NCBI RefSeq assembly: GCF_016616885.1
Contig: NZ_CP067102.1
Coordinates: 5,236,501 to 5,300,500, forward strand
Source of the DNA: Bradyrhizobium diazoefficiens
GTDB lineage: Bacteria; Pseudomonadota; Alphaproteobacteria; Rhizobiales; Xanthobacteraceae
Direction of reading: 5' to 3'
Length of the DNA: 64,000 nucleotides
Made by a program: the position numbers and the translations under genes. A model generated the notes under the pieces. That model was not told where the DNA came from. It saw only the letters and a list, made by a program, of their open reading frames with translations, and did not search any database. Below, piece after piece: positions 60,468-64,000 of this stretch (within the stretch, counting starts at the first letter, position 1; every line of letters starts with the position of its first letter).

Positions 60468-60528
60468 TATGCGATGGCTCGCCTTTGGTCGGATCGCGTG
60501 TCGTTACAATCGCGCGAGCAAGGTTCCA

Positions 60529-60807
60529 CTACCGGCAGCGGTACCGTCGTCCATCCGGACCGCGGAACCACATTCCCGGGCGGCAGTCCGGCCGATCATA
60601 GGCGTACGAGTCCCGGAACGGGGCGGTGGCGATCGCACCGGCGGTCCCGATCGCCGCGCCGGCGATTCCGGCGGCGGTATCGGCCGCGGCGCCCACGGGT
60701 CCGCGGTGATAGCAGCGATGCGTGTCGCAATAGTCGCGTGCGAGCGCGGGCGACAGGGCGGTGGCCATCACCATCGCGGTTCCGGCGATCAATCCCAAGG
60801 TCTTCAT
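60529..60807 (-). CDS. Small secreted hypothetical protein with stress-type promoter
   Basis: 92 residues from ATG 60807 with GGAGG 6 nt upstream. Signal peptide LGLIAGTAMVMATALSPALA. The mature part has DYCDTHRCYHRGPVG, an Ala/Gly-rich stretch (possible membrane-active helix, AGIAGAAIGTAGAIATAP) and a CRPGMWFRGPDGRRYRCR end. Small exported proteins of this kind are common in Bradyrhizobium. Function unknown. Confidence 0.72.
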   Translation of the reverse strand: MKTLGLIAGTAMVMATALSPALARDYCDTHRCYHRGPVGAAADTAAGIAGAAIGTAGAIATAPFRDSYAYDRPDCRPGMWFRGPDGRRYRCR

Positions 60808-60846
60808 TGAAGCCTCCATGTTGGTTTGACGTTGGTTTGGTTCTTC

Positions 60847-60871
60847 AACGACCAGCAACGGCCGGCGTTCC
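60847..60871 (-). promoter_or_regulatory. EcfG-type promoter for the 60529-60807 gene
   Basis: Minus strand: GGAAC (60867-60871), 16 nt, CGTT (60847-60850), 40 nt before ATG 60807. Confidence 0.72.
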
Positions 60872-60928
60872 GGGTATCGCGCTCCGGCAACGCATTGCGC
60901 AACGCGGCATTAGCGACGGGTCGTGAGC

Positions 60929-61120
60929 TCATCCGCCCGGAGGCCGGGTCCCCTCATCGACCTCCTGGACGTGATAGCCGGCCGGCAGCAGACGACCGCC
61001 CTCCTCGTCTGCAACCGGAACGTCTGTGACAAGCCCTTCGATCAACGCGGCCTCCCAGACCTCCTTCTCCGTGGCAAACGGGCTGCCGATCTGTCTTTCA
61101 CCTTCAAAAAGCGCGTACAT
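60929..61120 (-). CDS. Small hypothetical protein, last gene of the YdeP operon
   Basis: 63 residues from ATG 61120 with GGAGG 4-8 nt upstream. MYALFEGERQIGSPFATEKE and PVADEEGGRLLPAGYHVQEV suggest a small cytosolic beta-rich protein with an acidic surface. It is 14 bp behind the PPC-domain gene. I know similar short proteins in rhizobia, but no function. Confidence 0.68.
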   Translation of the reverse strand: MYALFEGERQIGSPFATEKEVWEAALIEGLVTDVPVADEEGGRLLPAGYHVQEVDEGTRPPGG

Positions 61121-61134
61121 GTTGCCTCCGCCGG

Positions 61135-61569
61135 CTAGATGCTAATCAGCGCAATGCCAAGGTCCGGCCGCTTCTTGCGGCGCAGGTGAACCACGGTCTC
61201 CGTGATCGTGACCTCGAGCGTGGGTTTGACCGAGCCGGACAGAAGGTGGCCGCCGCGCAGCGTGCCGTCCTGCATACCCAGCACGGCGTGAAGATGCAGG
61301 CTGGCCTTGCCGTCATCGCCTTGCGCGACATCGCCCAGCAGGCTCAGCACCTCGCACTGCTCGCCGACCTCGATCGGCTTGTACTTTTTGGCCGCGAAAT
61401 CGAACCAGCCGACCTTCGCCTGCGAGAAGGCGCCGATCGCCGAGACCGAAGCACCCGTGACCTTCTCGCGATCGGCGAATTCGGTGATAGCCTTGAAGGC
61501 CTCCTCGCCCTGATCCAGAATCAGAACAAAGACCCGCTCCGCGCCGTCGTTGATCATCTTCGATTTCAT
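61135..61569 (-). CDS. PPC/PCC (DUF296) domain protein
   Basis: 144 residues, a single PPC domain: ERVFVLILDQGEEAFKAITE at the start, GASVSAIGAFSQAKVGWFDF, and the conserved HLHAVLGMQDGTLRGGHLL. In plants this domain is linked to AT-hook DNA binding; bacterial stand-alone forms are trimers of unknown role, and the DNA-binding label should not be transferred. It is 27 bp after the oxidoreductase gene and 14 bp before the next small gene. Confidence 0.85.
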   Translation of the reverse strand: MKSKMINDGAERVFVLILDQGEEAFKAITEFADREKVTGASVSAIGAFSQAKVGWFDFAAKKYKPIEVGEQCEVLSLLGDVAQGDDGKASLHLHAVLGMQDGTLRGGHLLSGSVKPTLEVTITETVVHLRRKKRPDLGIALISI

Positions 61570-61596
61570 GCCAGAGTCCCGCTGTTGTGACGCCTA

Positions 61597-63918
61597 TTAG
61601 CTGGCCGAGATCGGCATCTCGCCGCCCTCGATGATCTCGGGCAGTACATCCTTGAAGAGCCGCACCGGAACGGACTTTGCCGCCGGCACCTTGCTGCCTT
61701 CCGCGTAATGCCACAGGGGAATGAGCCCGTTGCATTCGGGATAGTAGCCGGCAATGCTCCGGCGCGGGATGTCATAGGGCACGACCTGGAGCTCGCTCAG
61801 GCTGCGCTCGACGCCGTCATTGGCCTCCGTCACCAACGTAACGGTGTCTCCGGATTTCAGCCCGTCCGCTTCCATATCGGCCGGATTCATCAGCACGACG
61901 TAACGGCTGCCTTCGATGCCGCGGAAGCGGTCGTCTTCGGTGTAGATCGTCGTGTTGAACTGCCCGTCGGCGCGCATGGTCATCAGCTCATAGACGCCAT
62001 CACTCTCCTTTGGCGGCGCGAACGCCGACTTGGGCACGGTGAAGTTGGCCTTGCCATTCGGCGTCTTCCACTTGCGCTCGCGCGCCGCCAGCGGCCGCGG
62101 AAAGCCGCCGGGCTCGAACATGCGCTTGTTGAAATCCTTGAACTGGTCGGGATAGGTGCGCTCGATGGCGTCCCTGACGCGCGAATAATCGGCGATCCAG
62201 CCGTCCCAATCGACTTTAGGGTTTGCCTTCAGCGTTGCTTTGGCAAGTCCGGCGATGATCGCAGGTTCCGACAGGGCATGCCGGGTCACCGGCTTGCGCT
62301 GCCCGCGCGAGCCGTGAATGCATGCGGTTGAGTCTTCCATCGACACGGCCTGCGCACCGCTGGCCTGCTCGTCGATCTCGATGCGGCCGAGACATGGCAG
62401 GAGATAGGTCACCTCGCCCGGCACGATGTGGCTGCGGTTGAGCTTGGTCGCGATCTGCACCGACAGACGCAAGCCAGACCAGCCCGGCTCCATCAGCGAG
62501 CGCTCTGGGATCGCGCGCACGAAATTGCCGCCGAGACTGACGAAGCCACGGACGTCGCCCTTCAAGATGCCCTCGCAGGCATCCACCGTCGAAAGACCAT
62601 CCCAGCGTGGCGGCTCAATGCCGTAGAGTTCGGCGAGCCTGTCGAGCGGCACGAGCTTTGTCTTCTCGGAGATGCCGACCGTACGTTGGCCCTGGACGTT
62701 GGAATGACCGCGGATCGGCGAGATGCCCGCGCCTGGTTTGCCGATGTTGCCACGGAGTAGCAGTAGATTGACGATCATCTTGGCCGTCTCGACGCCGTGC
62801 TTGTGCTGGGTAACGCCCATGCCGTAATTGACGATCACCGCGTTGGCAGCCATATAGATATTGGCCGCCTCGAGCATCGCCATGCGCGAGAGGCCCGATG
62901 CGCGCTCGATTTCGTTCCAGTCCTGCGCGCGGCAGAACGCGGCGAACTCCTCGTAACCAGCCGTATGCTGGGCGATGAACTCGACATCGACCACACGCGG
63001 CCTCCCGTTCGCCTGTGCCAGATCGTCCGACTCGATCACCGATTTGCAAATCCCGGCGATCGCCGCGGCGTCGCCGCCGACGCGAACCTGATGATATTGC
63101 GTGCTGATGCGCGTGCCGCCGGCGATCATCTGCAGCGGGTTTTGCGGATTGACGAAGCGCTCGAGGCCCCGCTCCCGGAGCGGATTGAAGGTCACGATGG
63201 GCACACCGCGCTGGGCTGCCTCCTGGAGCGGATGCAGCATCCGTGGTGCATTTGTCGTGGTGTTGTGACCAAAGAAGAAAATGCAATCGGTGTCGCTGAA
63301 ATCCTTGAGCTGCACGGTGCCGACCGGAACCCCGATGACCTGAGGCAGGGCCACTGAAGTCGTCTCATGGCACATGTTGGAGCTGTCAGGGAAATTGTTG
63401 GTGCCGTACATCCGGCCGAACAGCTGGTACATGTAGCTGGCCTCCAACGAGGCACGGCCGGACGTGTACATGACCACCGAATGGGGATCCAGCTTGTTCA
63501 GCTCCGCGCCGATCTCGCGAAATGCCTCGCTCCAGTCCACCGCGACGTATTTGTCGCTGACCGGATCATAGCGCATCGGATTGGTCAGCCGCCCCTGCTC
63601 TTCCAATTGATGATCGGACCAGGAGCGCAGCTCGGTAAGCGTATGCCGGGCGAAGAACTCCGGCGCGACGGTCTTGCCTGTCACCTCCCATGCGGTCGCC
63701 TTGGCGCCGTTCTCGCAGAATTCGAAGGGATGCGGGCTTGCCGGCTTGGCCCAGGAGCAGCTCACGCACATGAAACCGCCGGGCTTGTTCTGCTTCAGCA
63801 GGATCTCGCTGCCGAGGAGGGCAACCTCTTCCTGCGTCAGGATATGAACGACGGCGTTGAGCGATCCCCAGCCGCCGGCGGGAGCGTTGTAATTTTCGAC
63901 TTTGGCTTTCTGCCGCAT
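61597..63918 (-). CDS. FdhF/YdeP-family molybdopterin oxidoreductase
   Basis: 773 residues. The N-terminal Cys cluster is CVSCSWAKPASPHPFEFCEN (C-x2-C-x13-C), typical of YdeP and shorter than in formate dehydrogenase. The likely Mo ligand is Cys in SSNMCHETTS. Further family blocks are FGHNTTTNAPRMLHPL, NYGMGVTQHKHGVETAKMIV and GKPGAGISPIRGHSNVQGQR; the dinucleotide-binding C-domain includes VLMNPADMEADGLKSGD. Family members relate to acid resistance, but the reaction is not established. Oxalate decarboxylase at 43.6 kb would make formate, so a formate link is possible but speculative. Confidence 0.92.
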   Translation of the reverse strand: MRQKAKVENYNAPAGGWGSLNAVVHILTQEEVALLGSEILLKQNKPGGFMCVSCSWAKPASPHPFEFCENGAKATAWEVTGKTVAPEFFARHTLTELRSWSDHQLEEQGRLTNPMRYDPVSDKYVAVDWSEAFREIGAELNKLDPHSVVMYTSGRASLEASYMYQLFGRMYGTNNFPDSSNMCHETTSVALPQVIGVPVGTVQLKDFSDTDCIFFFGHNTTTNAPRMLHPLQEAAQRGVPIVTFNPLRERGLERFVNPQNPLQMIAGGTRISTQYHQVRVGGDAAAIAGICKSVIESDDLAQANGRPRVVDVEFIAQHTAGYEEFAAFCRAQDWNEIERASGLSRMAMLEAANIYMAANAVIVNYGMGVTQHKHGVETAKMIVNLLLLRGNIGKPGAGISPIRGHSNVQGQRTVGISEKTKLVPLDRLAELYGIEPPRWDGLSTVDACEGILKGDVRGFVSLGGNFVRAIPERSLMEPGWSGLRLSVQIATKLNRSHIVPGEVTYLLPCLGRIEIDEQASGAQAVSMEDSTACIHGSRGQRKPVTRHALSEPAIIAGLAKATLKANPKVDWDGWIADYSRVRDAIERTYPDQFKDFNKRMFEPGGFPRPLAARERKWKTPNGKANFTVPKSAFAPPKESDGVYELMTMRADGQFNTTIYTEDDRFRGIEGSRYVVLMNPADMEADGLKSGDTVTLVTEANDGVERSLSELQVVPYDIPRRSIAGYYPECNGLIPLWHYAEGSKVPAAKSVPVRLFKDVLPEIIEGGEMPISAS

Positions 63919-63952
63919 GGTGGGTCCTTCAACTGCAAGCCCCGCACCGAAA

Positions 63953-63977
63953 AACCTGAGAAGCGCTCGCTGGTTCC
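63953..63977 (-). promoter_or_regulatory. EcfG-type promoter for the YdeP operon
   Basis: Minus strand: GGAAC (63973-63977), 17 nt, GTTTTT (63955 downward), 35 nt before ATG 63918. A second GGAAC on the plus strand (63987-63991) faces out of the window, so another divergent pair is likely. Confidence 0.6.
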
Positions 63978-64000
63978 TAAGACTTCGGAACCTTGGCGCG

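Overview
The window looks like chromosome of a Bradyrhizobium-type alphaproteobacterium. The evidence is high GC, many small secreted or stress-type hypothetical proteins typical of that genus, two interspersed palindromic repeats I recognise from memory as Bradyrhizobium/Rhodopseudomonas family repeats (29930-30027 and 42251-42358), and promoters of the rhizobial general-stress type (GGAAC-N16/17-CGTT). No rRNA, tRNA, CRISPR array or intact mobile element was seen.

Layout. 1-545: 5' part of a secreted hypothetical gene that leaves the window. 0.9-6.4 kb: a type I secretion locus with two related glycine-rich repeat proteins (944-2311, 2580-3038), a strong hairpin, then an ABC transporter ATPase and its HlyD-like adaptor. 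A LuxR-type regulator converges on it. 7.4-18.5 kb: an accessory region of very small genes and gene remnants. The remnants are a DNA ligase piece joined to an ABC_sub_bind piece, a frameshifted cupin, a truncated TraG/VirD4 with a mutated Walker A, an aldehyde dehydrogenase piece and a GNAT acetyltransferase. One intact 599-residue flavin monooxygenase lies among them. 19.0-24.5 kb: a giant protein kinase-like/AAA/GAF/PAS/histidine kinase. 24.5-31.9 kb: an Opp-type ABC transporter operon ending in a GH51 arabinofuranosidase, probably for arabinose-containing oligosaccharides. 32.7 kb: a tyrosine recombinase remnant. 33.2-36.3 kb: Kup potassium transporter and a CDF cation transporter. 37-39.4 kb: small stress-type genes, a CBS protein and an exported hemerythrin.

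39.6-63.9 kb is a respiratory block. It holds a cytochrome c with a haem-motif/beta-propeller protein, a quinone-oxidoreductase-like enzyme, an oxalate decarboxylase-like bicupin and a SCO protein. Next come a complete alternative complex III (actABCDEF, leftward) divergent from a caa3-type, A2-class cytochrome oxidase (rightward), and a three-subunit gluconate-2-dehydrogenase-like GMC dehydrogenase. The block ends with a YdeP-type molybdopterin oxidoreductase operon. The dehydrogenase would feed quinone, ACIII would pass electrons from quinol to cytochrome c, and the caa3 oxidase would reduce oxygen.

Most striking is the control layer. Ten, possibly eleven, transcription units in this window have GGAAC followed 17 nt (16 in the CGTT form, 18 in one case) later by GTT or ATT, at a constant 27-40 nt (once 65 nt) before the start codon. 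At two divergent gene pairs the two -35 elements form a palindrome. This suggests that much of the respiratory block belongs to an EcfG-type general stress regulon. The other candidate for something little described is the type I secretion locus with its ~90-residue Gly-rich repeat substrates.
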